From Paramesorhizobium sp049065735 (GTDB taxonomy: Bacteria; Pseudomonadota; Alphaproteobacteria; Rhizobiales; Rhizobiaceae): a stretch of 64,000 bases of DNA. Positions 41,616-51,562 of the stretch are shown piece after piece. Position numbers and translations under genes: made by a program. Where the stretch lies: contig NZ_JBAKHD010000001.1 in NCBI RefSeq assembly GCF_049065735.1, positions 686,893 to 750,892 of the forward strand. The letters are read 5' to 3'. Numbering within the stretch: the first letter of the stretch is position 1; the number at the start of each line of letters is the position of its first letter. Under the pieces are notes generated by a model that was given only the letters and a program-made list of their open reading frames with translations, searched no databases and was not told where the DNA came from.

Positions 41616-43697
41616 ATGGCGAAGATAAAGGTTGACGGCAAAGAGATCGAGGTTCCCGATCACTACACGCTCCTTCAGGCAGCCGAAGAGGCGGGCGCGG
41701 AAGTGCCGCGCTTCTGCTTCCATGAGCGTCTTTCCATTGCCGGCAATTGCCGCATGTGTCTGGTCGAGGTGAAGGGCGGTCCCCCCAAGCCTGCGGCGTC
41801 CTGCGCCATGGGCGTGCGCGACCTGCGTCCAGGCCCCAATGGCGAAGCGCCGGAGATTTTTACCAACACGCCGATGGTCAAGAAGGCCCGCGAAGGCGTG
41901 ATGGAGTTCCTGCTCATCAACCATCCGCTCGACTGCCCGATCTGCGATCAGGGCGGTGAGTGCGATTTGCAGGACCAGGCCATGGCCTATGGTGCCGAAC
42001 ACTCGCGCTATCGCGAGAACAAGCGCGCCGTGGAGAACAAATATATCGGTCCGCTGGTGAAGACGATCATGACACGCTGCATCCACTGCACGCGTTGCGT
42101 CCGCTTCACCACGGAAGTCGCCGGCATTTCCGAGCTCGGCCTCATCGGTCGCGGCGAGGATGCGGAGATCACCACCTATCTCGAACGCGCCATGTCGTCC
42201 GAATTGCAGGGCAATGTGATCGACCTCTGCCCGGTCGGTGCGCTGACCTCGAAGCCCTATGCTTTCCAGGCCCGTCCGTGGGAGCTCTCCAAGACCGAGT
42301 CCATCGACGTGATGGATGCCGTCGGCTCCAACATCCGCGTCGATACCCGTGGCCGCGAGGTGATGCGCATCCTGCCGCGCACCAACGAAGCGGTGAACGA
42401 GGAGTGGATCTCCGACAAGACCCGCTTCATCTGGGACGGCCTCAGGACCCAGCGCCTCGACCGCCCCTATATCCGCCGCAATGGCCGGCTCGTTGCCGCC
42501 ACCTGGCCGGAAGCCTTCGCCGCCATCGCCGCCAAGGTCTCCGCGACGTCGGGCGACCGGATCGGCGCGATTGCCGGCGACCTCGCCAGCGTCGAGGAGA
42601 TGTATGCGCTGAAGAGCCTGCTGTCCTCGCTGGGGTCGAAGAATATCGACTGCCGCCAGGACGGCGTGGTGCTAGACCCGTCTCTAGGGCGCGCGTCCTA
42701 CATCTTCAATCCGACCATCGAGGGCATCGAAGACGCCGACGCGCTTGTCATCATCGGCTCTGACCCGCGCCATGAAGCGGCGGTGCTCAACGCCCGCATC
42801 CGCAAGCGCCAGCGTCAGGGCCATTTCCCCATCGGCCTCATCGGCACGCAGGTCGATCTGCGCTATGATTATGCCTATCTCGGCTCCGGCCTCGACACGC
42901 TGCGCGATCTGGCCGATGGCAAGGGTGAGTTCTATTCGGTGCTCGAAAACGCCAAGCGTCCGCTGATCCTCATCGGCCAGGGCGCGCTGCAGGGCGGCAA
43001 CGGCAAGGACGCGCTGGCGCTCGCCGCCAAGCTCGCTGCCAATGTCGGTGCGGTCACCGACGAGTGGAACGGCTTTGCCGTGCTGCACACCGCCGCAGCA
43101 CGCGTCGGCGGGCTCGACATCGGCTTCGTGCCGGGGGAGGGGGGCAAGATCGCGGCCGAGATGGTCGGCGGTCTCGACATCCTGTTCCTGCTCGGCGCGG
43201 ACGAGCTCGACCTTTCGAAAAAGGGCGACACCTTCATCGTCTATATCGGCACCCATGGCGATGCCGGCGCGCATGCGGCGGATGTCATCCTCCCGGGCGC
43301 AGCCTATACCGAGAAGTCGGCGACCTATCTCAACACGGAAGGCCGTGTGCAAATGACCAATCGCGCCGGCTTCGCGCCGGGCGAGGCGAAGGAGGATTGG
43401 GCGATTCTCCGCGCGCTGTCAGACGTGCTCGGCCACAAGCTGGCCTTTGATTCGCTCAGCCAGTTGCGCGGGCGGCTTTATGCCGAATACCCGCATATGG
43501 CGGAAATCGACGCCATCAAGCGCGGCGACGCGCAGGATATCGTCGCTCTGAGCAAGAAAAAGGCGGGTTCCGGCAAAGGCGCGTTTGCGTTGCCGATCAA
43601 AGACTTCTATCTGACGAACCCGATCGCGCGGGCATCCGCCATCATGGCCGAGTGCTCCGCGCTCGCTCAGGGCGGCTTCCAGCAGGCGGCCGAATAG
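41616..43697 (+). CDS. nuoG: NADH-quinone oxidoreductase subunit G
   Basis: 693 residues, 75-kDa subunit. The N-terminal ferredoxin domain has CFHERLSIAGNCRMCLVE; then the His-Cys cluster region (HPLDCPICDQGGECDLQD) and the CIHCTRCVRF and VIDLCPVGALTSKP motifs. The C-terminal molybdopterin-like domain is catalytically inert in complex I. The start is the ATG at 41616 after GGGGCG; the longer open frame from 41337 overlaps nuoF and is not used. Confidence 0.97.
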   Translation: MAKIKVDGKEIEVPDHYTLLQAAEEAGAEVPRFCFHERLSIAGNCRMCLVEVKGGPPKPAASCAMGVRDLRPGPNGEAPEIFTNTPMVKKAREGVMEFLLINHPLDCPICDQGGECDLQDQAMAYGAEHSRYRENKRAVENKYIGPLVKTIMTRCIHCTRCVRFTTEVAGISELGLIGRGEDAEITTYLERAMSSELQGNVIDLCPVGALTSKPYAFQARPWELSKTESIDVMDAVGSNIRVDTRGREVMRILPRTNEAVNEEWISDKTRFIWDGLRTQRLDRPYIRRNGRLVAATWPEAFAAIAAKVSATSGDRIGAIAGDLASVEEMYALKSLLSSLGSKNIDCRQDGVVLDPSLGRASYIFNPTIEGIEDADALVIIGSDPRHEAAVLNARIRKRQRQGHFPIGLIGTQVDLRYDYAYLGSGLDTLRDLADGKGEFYSVLENAKRPLILIGQGALQGGNGKDALALAAKLAANVGAVTDEWNGFAVLHTAAARVGGLDIGFVPGEGGKIAAEMVGGLDILFLLGADELDLSKKGDTFIVYIGTHGDAGAHAADVILPGAAYTEKSATYLNTEGRVQMTNRAGFAPGEAKEDWAILRALSDVLGHKLAFDSLSQLRGRLYAEYPHMAEIDAIKRGDAQDIVALSKKKAGSGKGAFALPIKDFYLTNPIARASAIMAECSALAQGGFQQAAE

Positions 43698-43719
43698 GGC
43701 CCGAGGAAAGAAACGGAAA

Positions 43720-44763
43720 ATGGACGGTATTTTAGCAACATACGTCTTGCCCGCGATTCTCATCGCGCTGAAGTCGATTCTCCTGCTCGTGGTGCTGCTC
43801 ATCTGCGTGGCCTATCTGCTTTTTGCCGACCGCAAGATCTGGGCGGCAGTGCAGCTCCGCCGTGGTCCGAACGTTGTCGGCCCCTTCGGCTTGCTTCAGT
43901 CGTTCGCCGATTTGACAAAGTTCCTCTTCAAGGAGCCGGTCATTCCGTCCGGCGCCAACAAGGCGGTGTTCCTGCTCGCCCCGCTCGTCTCCGCCGTGCT
44001 GGCGCTGGCGACCTGGGCGGTGATTCCGGTCAATCAGGGCTGGGCCATCGCCAACATCAATGTCGGCATTCTCTATATCTTCGCCATCTCCTCGCTCGAG
44101 GTCTATGGCGTGATCATGGGCGGCTGGGCGTCGAACTCGAAATATCCGTTCCTGGGCGCGCTGCGCTCGGCGGCGCAGATGGTGTCCTACGAAGTCTCCA
44201 TCGGCTTCGTCATCGTTACCGTGCTGCTCTGCGTCGGCTCGCTGAACCTGACCGACATCGTCATGTCGCAGGAGACCGGCCTCGGCACCATGCTCGGCCT
44301 GCCGGCATCCTTCCTCGACTGGCACTGGCTCGGCCTGTTCCCGATGTTCATCATCTTCTTCATTTCGGCGCTGGCGGAGACCAACCGTCCGCCCTTCGAT
44401 CTGGTGGAAGCGGAATCGGAACTCGTCGCCGGTCACATGATCGAATATTCCTCGACGCCGTTTCTCCTGTTCTTCCTCGGCGAATATGTCGCCATCACGC
44501 TGATGTGCGCCCTCACCACCATTCTCTTCCTCGGCGGCTGGCTGCCTCCGGTCGATGTGTGGTTCCTGAACTGGGTGCCGGGCGTCATCTGGTTCGTATT
44601 GAAGCTGTGCTTTTGCTTCTTCATGTTCGCGATGGTGAAGGCATTCGTCCCGCGCTACCGCTATGACCAGCTGATGCGGCTGGGCTGGAAGGTGTTCCTG
44701 CCGATCTCGCTCTTCATGGTGATCGCGACCGCCTTCTTCCTGAAACTGACCGGTCTGGCTTAA
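43720..44763 (+). CDS. nuoH: NADH-quinone oxidoreductase subunit H
   Basis: 347-residue ND1-type membrane subunit forming part of the quinone channel. Helices throughout; conserved ADRKIWAAVQLRRGPNVVGPFGLLQ and AETNRPPFDLVEAESELVAG are present. Confidence 0.98.
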   Translation: MDGILATYVLPAILIALKSILLLVVLLICVAYLLFADRKIWAAVQLRRGPNVVGPFGLLQSFADLTKFLFKEPVIPSGANKAVFLLAPLVSAVLALATWAVIPVNQGWAIANINVGILYIFAISSLEVYGVIMGGWASNSKYPFLGALRSAAQMVSYEVSIGFVIVTVLLCVGSLNLTDIVMSQETGLGTMLGLPASFLDWHWLGLFPMFIIFFISALAETNRPPFDLVEAESELVAGHMIEYSSTPFLLFFLGEYVAITLMCALTTILFLGGWLPPVDVWFLNWVPGVIWFVLKLCFCFFMFAMVKAFVPRYRYDQLMRLGWKVFLPISLFMVIATAFFLKLTGLA

Positions 44764-44774
44764 GGAGAAAGACA

Positions 44775-45266
44775 ATGGCTTCCCTTGCTCAAGCCGCAAA
44801 ATCGCTTCTTCTGCAGGAGTTCGTGGGCGCGTTCTTCCTTTCGATGCGCCAGTTCTTCGCGCCGAAGGCGACGTTGAACTATCCCTTCGAAAAGGGACCG
44901 ACTAGCCCGCGCTTCCGTGGCGAGCATGCGCTGCGCCGTTATCCCAACGGTGAAGAGCGCTGCATCGCCTGCAAGCTCTGCGAGGCGATCTGCCCGGCGC
45001 AGGCCATCACCATCGAGGCCGGCCCGCGCCGCAATGACGGCACCCGCCGCACCGTGCGCTACGACATCGACATGGTGAAGTGCATCTATTGCGGCTTCTG
45101 CCAGGAAGCCTGCCCAGTGGACGCCATCGTTGAGGGCCCGAACTTCGAATTCGCGACTGAGACGCGCGAGGAGCTTTACTATGACAAGGAAAAGCTCCTG
45201 GCGAACGGCGACCGCTGGGAGCGGGAGCTGGCGCGCAACATCGCAATGGACGCGCCGTACCGCTGA
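44775..45266 (+). CDS. nuoI: NADH-quinone oxidoreductase subunit I
   Basis: 163-residue subunit with clusters N6a and N6b: two CxxCxxCxxxCP motifs, CIACKLCEAICPAQ and CIYCGFCQEACPVD. The gap to nuoJ, about 200 bases, is unusually long for this operon. Confidence 0.98.
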   Translation: MASLAQAAKSLLLQEFVGAFFLSMRQFFAPKATLNYPFEKGPTSPRFRGEHALRRYPNGEERCIACKLCEAICPAQAITIEAGPRRNDGTRRTVRYDIDMVKCIYCGFCQEACPVDAIVEGPNFEFATETREELYYDKEKLLANGDRWERELARNIAMDAPYR

Positions 45267-45310
45267 GTGCGGTTCGGACAGTAAGAAGAAGGGGCAAAGT
45301 GCCCCCAATA

Positions 45311-45345
45311 CCCCCAAACCTCCCTGCGTAGGGTAGGAGAGGGGG
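45311..45345. repeat. Hairpin inside the nuoI-nuoJ gap
   Basis: Imperfect inverted repeat: CCCCC..CCTCCC (45311-45324) faces AGGG..AGG..GGGGG (45330-45345), a possible remnant of the GC-rich intergenic repeats. It could stabilise or weaken the downstream transcript; no T run follows. Confidence 0.45.
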
Positions 45346-45467
45346 ACGAAAATCGAACGGATGTCCCTATCCGTCGGGCCTTTTGAGGCTCGGCGGGAGG
45401 TGACGTTGAAATACAAACAATCGCGCGGGCAATCCGTCGCGAATAGAGGAACAGTCGGGGTATCCCC

Positions 45468-46088
45468 ATGCTGACAGGTCTAGCGGCGGCGTTTTTCTAC
45501 CTATTCGCCTTTATCTTGATCGCGAGCGCCTTCATGGTGATCGCGGCGCGCAATCCCGTGCATTCGGTGCTGTTCCTCATCCTCGCCTTCTTCAACGCCG
45601 CGGCGCTGTTTCTGCTGGCGGGCGCTGAGTTCCTGGCGTTCATTCTGCTGGTGGTTTATGTCGGCGCCGTGGCCGTGCTCTTCCTTTTCGTCGTCATGAT
45701 GCTCGACGTCGATTTCGCTGAACTGAAGAGCGGCGCGTTGCAATATGCGCCCATCGGCGCGCTGGTCGGCATTGTGCTGGCGGCGGAGTTGATCATCGTG
45801 CTCGGCGGCCATGCCTTCTCGCCGCAGCTCGCCACCAGTGTCGCGCAGCCGATCCCGGATCTGGCGACGCGCACCAACACCGCCGCGCTCGGCGATATCC
45901 TCTATACCAACTATGTCCTCTTCTTCCAGATTGCGGGTCTCATCCTGCTGGTGGCGATGATTGGCGCGATCGTGCTGACCCTGCGCCACAAGCATGGCGT
46001 CAAGCGCCAGTCGATCCCGCAGCAGGTGGCGCGCACGCCGGCCACCGCGATCGAGATCAAGAAGGTCGAGACGGGCAAGGGACTTTGA
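45468..46088 (+). CDS. nuoJ: NADH-quinone oxidoreductase subunit J
   Basis: 206-residue ND6-type membrane subunit: five helices and the conserved region FILLVVYVGAVAVLFLFVVMML. It has GTCGGGG upstream as a weak ribosome binding site. Confidence 0.96.
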   Translation: MLTGLAAAFFYLFAFILIASAFMVIAARNPVHSVLFLILAFFNAAALFLLAGAEFLAFILLVVYVGAVAVLFLFVVMMLDVDFAELKSGALQYAPIGALVGIVLAAELIIVLGGHAFSPQLATSVAQPIPDLATRTNTAALGDILYTNYVLFFQIAGLILLVAMIGAIVLTLRHKHGVKRQSIPQQVARTPATAIEIKKVETGKGL

Positions 46089-46101
46089 CGGGAAACTTAT
46101 G

Positions 46102-46410
46102 ATGGAAATCGGTATCGCACACTATCTGACCGTTTCGGCCGTTCTGTTCACGCTCGGCGTCTTCGGCATCTTCCTGAACCGCAAGAACGTCATCGTTATC
46201 CTGATGTCCGTTGAACTGATCCTTCTTGCCGTGAACCTCAACTTCGTCGCCTTCTCGGCGGCGCTGGGCGATCTGGTCGGTCAGGTCTTCGCGCTTTTCG
46301 TTCTGACGGTCGCAGCCGCCGAAGCGGCCATCGGCCTCGCAATTCTCGTTGTTTTCTTCCGCAACCGCGGCTCCATCGCGGTGGAAGACGTCAATGTTAT
46401 GAAAGGTTGA
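46102..46410 (+). CDS. nuoK: NADH-quinone oxidoreductase subunit K
   Basis: 102-residue ND4L-type subunit with three helices and the glutamates in MSVELILLAVNLN and AAEAAIGLAILV that take part in proton pumping. The tandem ATG at 46099 is an alternative start. Confidence 0.96.
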   Translation: MEIGIAHYLTVSAVLFTLGVFGIFLNRKNVIVILMSVELILLAVNLNFVAFSAALGDLVGQVFALFVLTVAAAEAAIGLAILVVFFRNRGSIAVEDVNVMKG

Positions 46411-46417
46411 CGGGCAA

Positions 46418-48403
46418 ATGCTCTATCTCGCAATCGTCTTCCTTCCGCTTCTCGGCTTCCTGATCGCCGGCCTGTTCGGTAACAAGATCGGCGCCAAGGC
46501 CAGCGAATTCGTCACCTCCGGCTTCCTCGTCATCGCCGCAATCCTCTCCTGGGTCGTCTTCTTCCAGGTGGCCATGAACGGCCATGGCGAGACCGTGCGC
46601 GTTCCGGTCCTGCAATGGATCCATGTCGGCTCGCTCTCCTTCGACTGGGCGCTGCGCATCGATACGCTGACGGCGGTGATGCTTGTCGTGGTCAACACAG
46701 TTTCGGCGCTCGTGCATATCTACTCCATCGGCTATATGCACCACGATCCGCATCGGCCGCGCTTCTTCGCCTATCTGTCGCTCTTCACCTTCGCGATGCT
46801 GATGCTGGTGACGTCCGACAATCTGGTGCAGATGTTCTTCGGCTGGGAAGGCGTCGGCCTTGCCTCCTATCTGCTCATCGGCTTCTGGTTTCAGAAGCCC
46901 TCGGCCAATGCCGCTGCCATGAAGGCTTTTGTCGTCAACCGCGTCGGTGATTTCGGCTTCCTGCTCGGCATCTTCGGCGTGTTCGTCCTCTTCAACGCCG
47001 TCAATTACGACACGGTCTTTGCCGCCGCGTCGAATTATGTCGGCGGTGCGGATGCAAGCCAGACCGTTCTCACTTTCCTCGGCTATTCGCTCGACCGGCA
47101 GGGCGCGGTCACCATCGTCTGCCTGCTGCTCTTTATGGGCGCGATGGGCAAGTCGGCGCAGTTCCTGCTTCACACCTGGCTTCCGGACGCGATGGAAGGC
47201 CCGACCCCGGTTTCGGCGCTCATCCATGCCGCGACCATGGTGACCGCGGGCGTGTTCATGGTGGCGCGCATGTCGCCGCTGTTCGAACTGTCGCAGACGG
47301 CGCTGACCTTCATCACCATCATCGGCGCCACCACCGCCTTCTTCGCGGCGACGGTCGGCCTCGTGCAGAACGATATCAAGCGCGTCATCGCCTATTCGAC
47401 CTGCTCGCAGCTCGGCTATATGTTCGCGGCGCTCGGCGTCGGCGCGTTCGGCGCGGGTGTGTTCCACCTCTTCACCCACGCCTTCTTCAAGGCGCTGCTG
47501 TTCCTCTGCGCCGGCTCGGTCATCCATGCCGTCTCCGACGAGCAGGACATGCGCAACATGGGCGGCCTCAGGAAGCTGATCCCGACCACGTACTGGACCA
47601 TGATCATCGGCACGGTGGCGCTGACCGGCCTCGGCATTCCCTTCACGGAAATCGGCACCGCCGGCTTCTTCTCCAAGGACGCCATCATCGAGTCGACCTT
47701 CGTCTCGCACAATCCTGCTGCCGGCTACGCCTTCTGGCTGCTCGTCATCGCTGCGCTGTTCACCAGCTTTTATTCCTGGCGCCTGATCTTCATGACGTTC
47801 CACGGCAAGCCGCGCGCTTCGCACGAGGTCATGCACCACGTCCATGAATCGCCGCCGGTGATGCTCTTCCCGCTGTTCGTGCTTTCCATCGGGGCGCTTC
47901 TGGCCGGTTTTGTCTTCCGCGAATATTTCTTCGGCCATGAATATGCCGAGTTCTGGAAGGGCGCGCTCTTCACGGCTCCGAACAATCACATGCTCGAGGA
48001 ACACCATCATGTTCCGGCCTGGGTGGCAGCTTCGCCCTTCGTCGCCATGCTGCTCGGCTTCCTGATCGCGTGGCAATTCTACATCCGGTCGCCGGAAACC
48101 CCGAAGGAGCTGGCCCGCCGTCATCCCGGCCTCTACCAGTTCCTCCTCAACAAATGGTACTTCGACGAACTCTATAACTTCCTCTTCGTCCGTCCTGCGC
48201 TGTGGCTGGGCCGGGTGCTCTGGAAGGACGGTGACGGCAAGATCATCGACGGCCTCGGGCCCAACGGCATCTCCGCCCGCGTCGTCGACGTCACCGACCG
48301 GGTCGTCAAGCTGCAGTCCGGCTATCTTTATCATTACGCATTCGCGATGCTTATCGGCGTCGCCGCGCTCGTCACCTGGATGATGCTCGGGAGCTCTTTC
48401 TGA
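46418..48403 (+). CDS. nuoL: NADH-quinone oxidoreductase subunit L
   Basis: 661-residue ND5-type antiporter-like subunit and the end of the lateral helix HL at the C-terminus. Conserved FFGWEGVGLASYLLIGFW and GKSAQFLLHTWLPDAMEGPTPVSALIHAATMV are present. A shadow open frame on the opposite strand spans the whole gene and is not real. The stop overlaps the nuoM ATG. Confidence 0.98.
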   Translation: MLYLAIVFLPLLGFLIAGLFGNKIGAKASEFVTSGFLVIAAILSWVVFFQVAMNGHGETVRVPVLQWIHVGSLSFDWALRIDTLTAVMLVVVNTVSALVHIYSIGYMHHDPHRPRFFAYLSLFTFAMLMLVTSDNLVQMFFGWEGVGLASYLLIGFWFQKPSANAAAMKAFVVNRVGDFGFLLGIFGVFVLFNAVNYDTVFAAASNYVGGADASQTVLTFLGYSLDRQGAVTIVCLLLFMGAMGKSAQFLLHTWLPDAMEGPTPVSALIHAATMVTAGVFMVARMSPLFELSQTALTFITIIGATTAFFAATVGLVQNDIKRVIAYSTCSQLGYMFAALGVGAFGAGVFHLFTHAFFKALLFLCAGSVIHAVSDEQDMRNMGGLRKLIPTTYWTMIIGTVALTGLGIPFTEIGTAGFFSKDAIIESTFVSHNPAAGYAFWLLVIAALFTSFYSWRLIFMTFHGKPRASHEVMHHVHESPPVMLFPLFVLSIGALLAGFVFREYFFGHEYAEFWKGALFTAPNNHMLEEHHHVPAWVAASPFVAMLLGFLIAWQFYIRSPETPKELARRHPGLYQFLLNKWYFDELYNFLFVRPALWLGRVLWKDGDGKIIDGLGPNGISARVVDVTDRVVKLQSGYLYHYAFAMLIGVAALVTWMMLGSSF

Positions 48404-49911
48404 TGACCGACTGGCCAATTCTCTCTACGGTCACGTTTCTGCCGCTCGTCGGCGCGTTCCTGATCCTTTTGATCAAGGACGACAGCGACGCCGCGCGCCG
48501 TAATATCCGCAACATCGCGCTGCTGACCACTCTCGTCGTCTTCGTGCTCTCGCTCGTTCTCTGGGCCAAGTTCGATCCTTCGAATGCAGGCTTCCAGTTC
48601 GTCGAAAAGCATGAATGGCTCGGCTCCGGCATTTCCTACCATATGGGCGTGGACGGCATTTCGGTGCTGTTCGTCGTGCTCTCCGCCTTCCTGATGCCGT
48701 TCTGCATCCTGGCGAGCTGGGAATCCGTCCAGCACCGCGTCAAGGAGTACATGATCGCGTTCCTCATTCTGGAAACGCTGATCATCGGCGTGTTCTGCGC
48801 GCTCAACATCGTGCTCTTCTACGTCTTCTTCGAAGCAGGCCTCATTCCGATGTTCATCATCATCGGCGTGTGGGGCGGCAAGCGCCGCGTCTATGCCAGC
48901 TTCAAGTTCTTCCTCTATACGCTGCTCGGCTCGGTGCTGATGCTGATCGCCATCATGGCGATGGCCTGGCAGGCCGGCACCACCGACATCACGGAACTCC
49001 TGAAATATAATTTCCCGGCCTCGATGCAGACCTGGCTCTGGCTCGCCTTCTTTGCCTCCTTCGCGGTGAAGATGCCGATGTGGCCCGTCCATACCTGGCT
49101 GCCGGATGCGCACGTCGAAGCGCCGACCGCCGGTTCCGTCATCCTTGCGGGCATTCTCCTGAAGCTCGGCGGCTACGGCTTCCTGCGCTTCTCGCTGCCG
49201 ATGTTTCCGCTCGCTTCGGCGGAATTCGCGCCGCTCGTCTTCGCGCTTTCGGCCATCGCCATCATCTACACCTCGCTCGTCGCGCTGGTGCAGGAGGATA
49301 TTAAGAAGCTCATCGCCTACTCCTCCGTCGCCCATATGGGCTATGTGACGATGGGCATCTTCGCGGCCAATGAGCTCGGCATCCAGGGCGCCATTTTCCA
49401 GATGCTGTCGCACGGCATCGTCTCGGGCGCGCTCTTCCTGTGCGTCGGCGTCGTCTATGACCGCATGCACACCCGCGAGATCGCGGCCTATGGCGGGCTC
49501 GTCAACAACATGCCGAAATATGCCGTCGCCTTCCTGATCTTCACCATGGCGAATGTCGGCCTGCCCGGCACGTCAGGCTTCATCGGTGAGTTCCTGACGC
49601 TGTTCGGCGTGTTCCAGGTCAACACCTGGGTGGCCTTCTTCGCAGCGACCGGCGTCATCCTGTCGGCGGCCTATGCGCTCTGGCTCTATCGCCGGGTGGT
49701 CTTCGGTGCGCTGACCAAGGATAGCCTCAAGGGGCTGCTCGATCTCTCGCTGCGTGAGAAGATCATCCTCTATCCGCTCATCGTTCTCACCATCTTCTTC
49801 GGCGTCTACCCGGCTCCGGTGTTCAACGTGACCGCCGCCGCCGTGAGCGCGCTCGTCAACCAGTACCATGCATCGCTGGCCGCCGCCGCCAGCGTTGCGC
49901 TCGCACATTAA
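48403..49911 (+). CDS. nuoM: NADH-quinone oxidoreductase subunit M
   Basis: 502-residue ND4-type proton-pumping subunit: FFEAGLIPMFIIIGVWGG and MPMWPVHTWLPDAHVEAPT. It starts on the nuoL stop codon. Confidence 0.98.
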   Translation: MTDWPILSTVTFLPLVGAFLILLIKDDSDAARRNIRNIALLTTLVVFVLSLVLWAKFDPSNAGFQFVEKHEWLGSGISYHMGVDGISVLFVVLSAFLMPFCILASWESVQHRVKEYMIAFLILETLIIGVFCALNIVLFYVFFEAGLIPMFIIIGVWGGKRRVYASFKFFLYTLLGSVLMLIAIMAMAWQAGTTDITELLKYNFPASMQTWLWLAFFASFAVKMPMWPVHTWLPDAHVEAPTAGSVILAGILLKLGGYGFLRFSLPMFPLASAEFAPLVFALSAIAIIYTSLVALVQEDIKKLIAYSSVAHMGYVTMGIFAANELGIQGAIFQMLSHGIVSGALFLCVGVVYDRMHTREIAAYGGLVNNMPKYAVAFLIFTMANVGLPGTSGFIGEFLTLFGVFQVNTWVAFFAATGVILSAAYALWLYRRVVFGALTKDSLKGLLDLSLREKIILYPLIVLTIFFGVYPAPVFNVTAAAVSALVNQYHASLAAAASVALAH

Positions 49912-49925
49912 GAGGCTAGAGCCTG

Positions 49926-51362
49926 ATGCAGACCGATCTGATTGCACAACTGACGCTTCTTGCCCCGGAGCTGGTTCTGGGGGTAGGGGCGCTTGCGCTG
50001 TTGATGGTGGGCGTCTTCGCCGGCGAGAAGGCGAGCGCGACGGTGAGCGGCCTCGCCGTGCTGGTGATGCTCGCGGCGCTGGCATTGATCATCTTCTGCC
50101 CCACCGAGGGCAAGGCCTTCGGCGATGCCATCGTCAATGACGGCTTCGGCAGCTTCATGAAGGTGCTGACGCTGATCGGCTCCATCGTCACGCTGATCAT
50201 GTCCATGGGCTTCGCCAAGCAGGAAAAATTCGACCGCTTCGAGTTCCCGGTGCTGGTCGTGCTTGCGACGCTCGGCATGCTGCTGATGGTATCGGCCAAC
50301 AACATGTTGACGCTCTATCTCGGCCTCGAGCTGCAGTCGCTCGCGCTTTACGTGATGGCCGCCATCAACCGCGACAGCGTCAAGTCCACGGAAGCGGGTC
50401 TCAAATATTTCGTGCTGGGCGCGCTTTCATCGGGCATGCTGCTTTACGGCATCTCGCTGATCTACGGCTTCACCGGCCATATCGGCTTCGACCAGATCGC
50501 CGCGGCGCTCTCCAGCGGCAAGCCGCAGCTTGGCCTGATCTTCGGCCTCGTCTTCCTGCTCGCCGGCCTTGCCTTCAAGATTTCGGCCGTGCCGTTCCAT
50601 ATGTGGACGCCCGACGTCTATGAAGGCGCGCCGACGCCGATCACCGCCTTCCTCGCCGCAGCCCCCAAGATGGCGGCGATGGCGCTGGTCGTGCGCGTGA
50701 CCATGGGCGCCTTCGGCTCCGCGACGCATGACTGGCGTCAGGTGATCGTCTTCATCTCCATCGCCTCCATGCTGCTCGGCGCCTTCGCCGCCATCGGCCA
50801 GCACAACATCAAGCGCCTGATGGCCTATTCCTCCATCGGCCATATGGGCTATGCGCTGGTCGGCCTCGCCGCTGGTACGGCGATGGGCGTGCGCGGCGTT
50901 GCGCTCTATATGCTGATCTACCTCGTCATGACGCTCGGCACCTTCGCCTTCATCCTCGCCATGCGCGGAAAGAACGGCAATCTGGAAAGCATCAGCGACC
51001 TCGCCGGCCTCTCGCGCACCAATCCCGTCATGGCGACGATCATGACCATCTTCCTCTTCTCGCTGGCAGGCATTCCGCCGCTCGCGGGCTTCTGGGCGAA
51101 GTGGTATGTCTTCCTCGCCGCCGTCGATGCGGGCCTCTATCCGCTCGCGGTTATCGGTATCGTCACCTCGGTCGTCGGCGCGTTCTACTATCTGCGCCTA
51201 ATCAAGATCATGTGGTTCGACGAGCCCGCGGAAGGCTTCGTGCCCGTCTCCGGCACGCTGCGCGTGGTCCTCGGCCTTTCCGGTGCTTTCGTGCTGTTCT
51301 ACGTCCTGATCGGCGGCCCGCTTGAGGCGATTGCGCAGGCTGCAGCGAAGCCGTTCTTTTAA
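49926..51362 (+). CDS. nuoN: NADH-quinone oxidoreductase subunit N
   Basis: 478-residue ND2-type subunit, last gene of the operon: LYLGLELQSLALYVMAA and FKISAVPFHMWTPDVYEGAPT. It is followed by a repeat element and then birA. Confidence 0.98.
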   Translation: MQTDLIAQLTLLAPELVLGVGALALLMVGVFAGEKASATVSGLAVLVMLAALALIIFCPTEGKAFGDAIVNDGFGSFMKVLTLIGSIVTLIMSMGFAKQEKFDRFEFPVLVVLATLGMLLMVSANNMLTLYLGLELQSLALYVMAAINRDSVKSTEAGLKYFVLGALSSGMLLYGISLIYGFTGHIGFDQIAAALSSGKPQLGLIFGLVFLLAGLAFKISAVPFHMWTPDVYEGAPTPITAFLAAAPKMAAMALVVRVTMGAFGSATHDWRQVIVFISIASMLLGAFAAIGQHNIKRLMAYSSIGHMGYALVGLAAGTAMGVRGVALYMLIYLVMTLGTFAFILAMRGKNGNLESISDLAGLSRTNPVMATIMTIFLFSLAGIPPLAGFWAKWYVFLAAVDAGLYPLAVIGIVTSVVGAFYYLRLIKIMWFDEPAEGFVPVSGTLRVVLGLSGAFVLFYVLIGGPLEAIAQAAAKPFF

Positions 51363-51380
51363 GCGGATATGGCGGTGCTC

Positions 51381-51540
51381 ACCCCCCTCTGCCCTGCCGG
51401 GCATCTCCCCCACAAGGGGGGAGATCGGCCTTCACTGATGACGGTGCTTCGTTCTGCAACGTTGACGATTGGCGAAAGCGGAACTGACAGCCAATCTCCC
51501 CCCTTAAGGGGGAGAAGCCCGGCAGGGCAGAGGGGGAGTA
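51381..51540. repeat. GC-rich inverted-repeat element (Bru-RS-like), copy 1
   Basis: Arms read CCCCCTCTGCCCTGCCGGGC then CTCCCCC..GGGGGGAG at the left, and the complement at the right (CCCGGCAGGGCAGAGGGGG). Middle about 70 bases is unique. The same element occurs at 54177-54334. Similar in kind to the Bru-RS elements described from Brucella; identity was not checked. It lies between nuoN and birA. Confidence 0.7.
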
Positions 51541-51562
51541 CCGTCCCGCCGGCCTTTCCGCT

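Noticed and set aside
45362..45473. 37-codon frame between nuoI and nuoJ overlapping the nuoJ start
   Set aside because: No ribosome site and no recognisable composition; likely chance.
46397..48418. 673-codon open frame opposite nuoL
   Set aside because: Exact shadow of a high-GC membrane gene, charged low-complexity product, no ribosome site; nuoL is certain.
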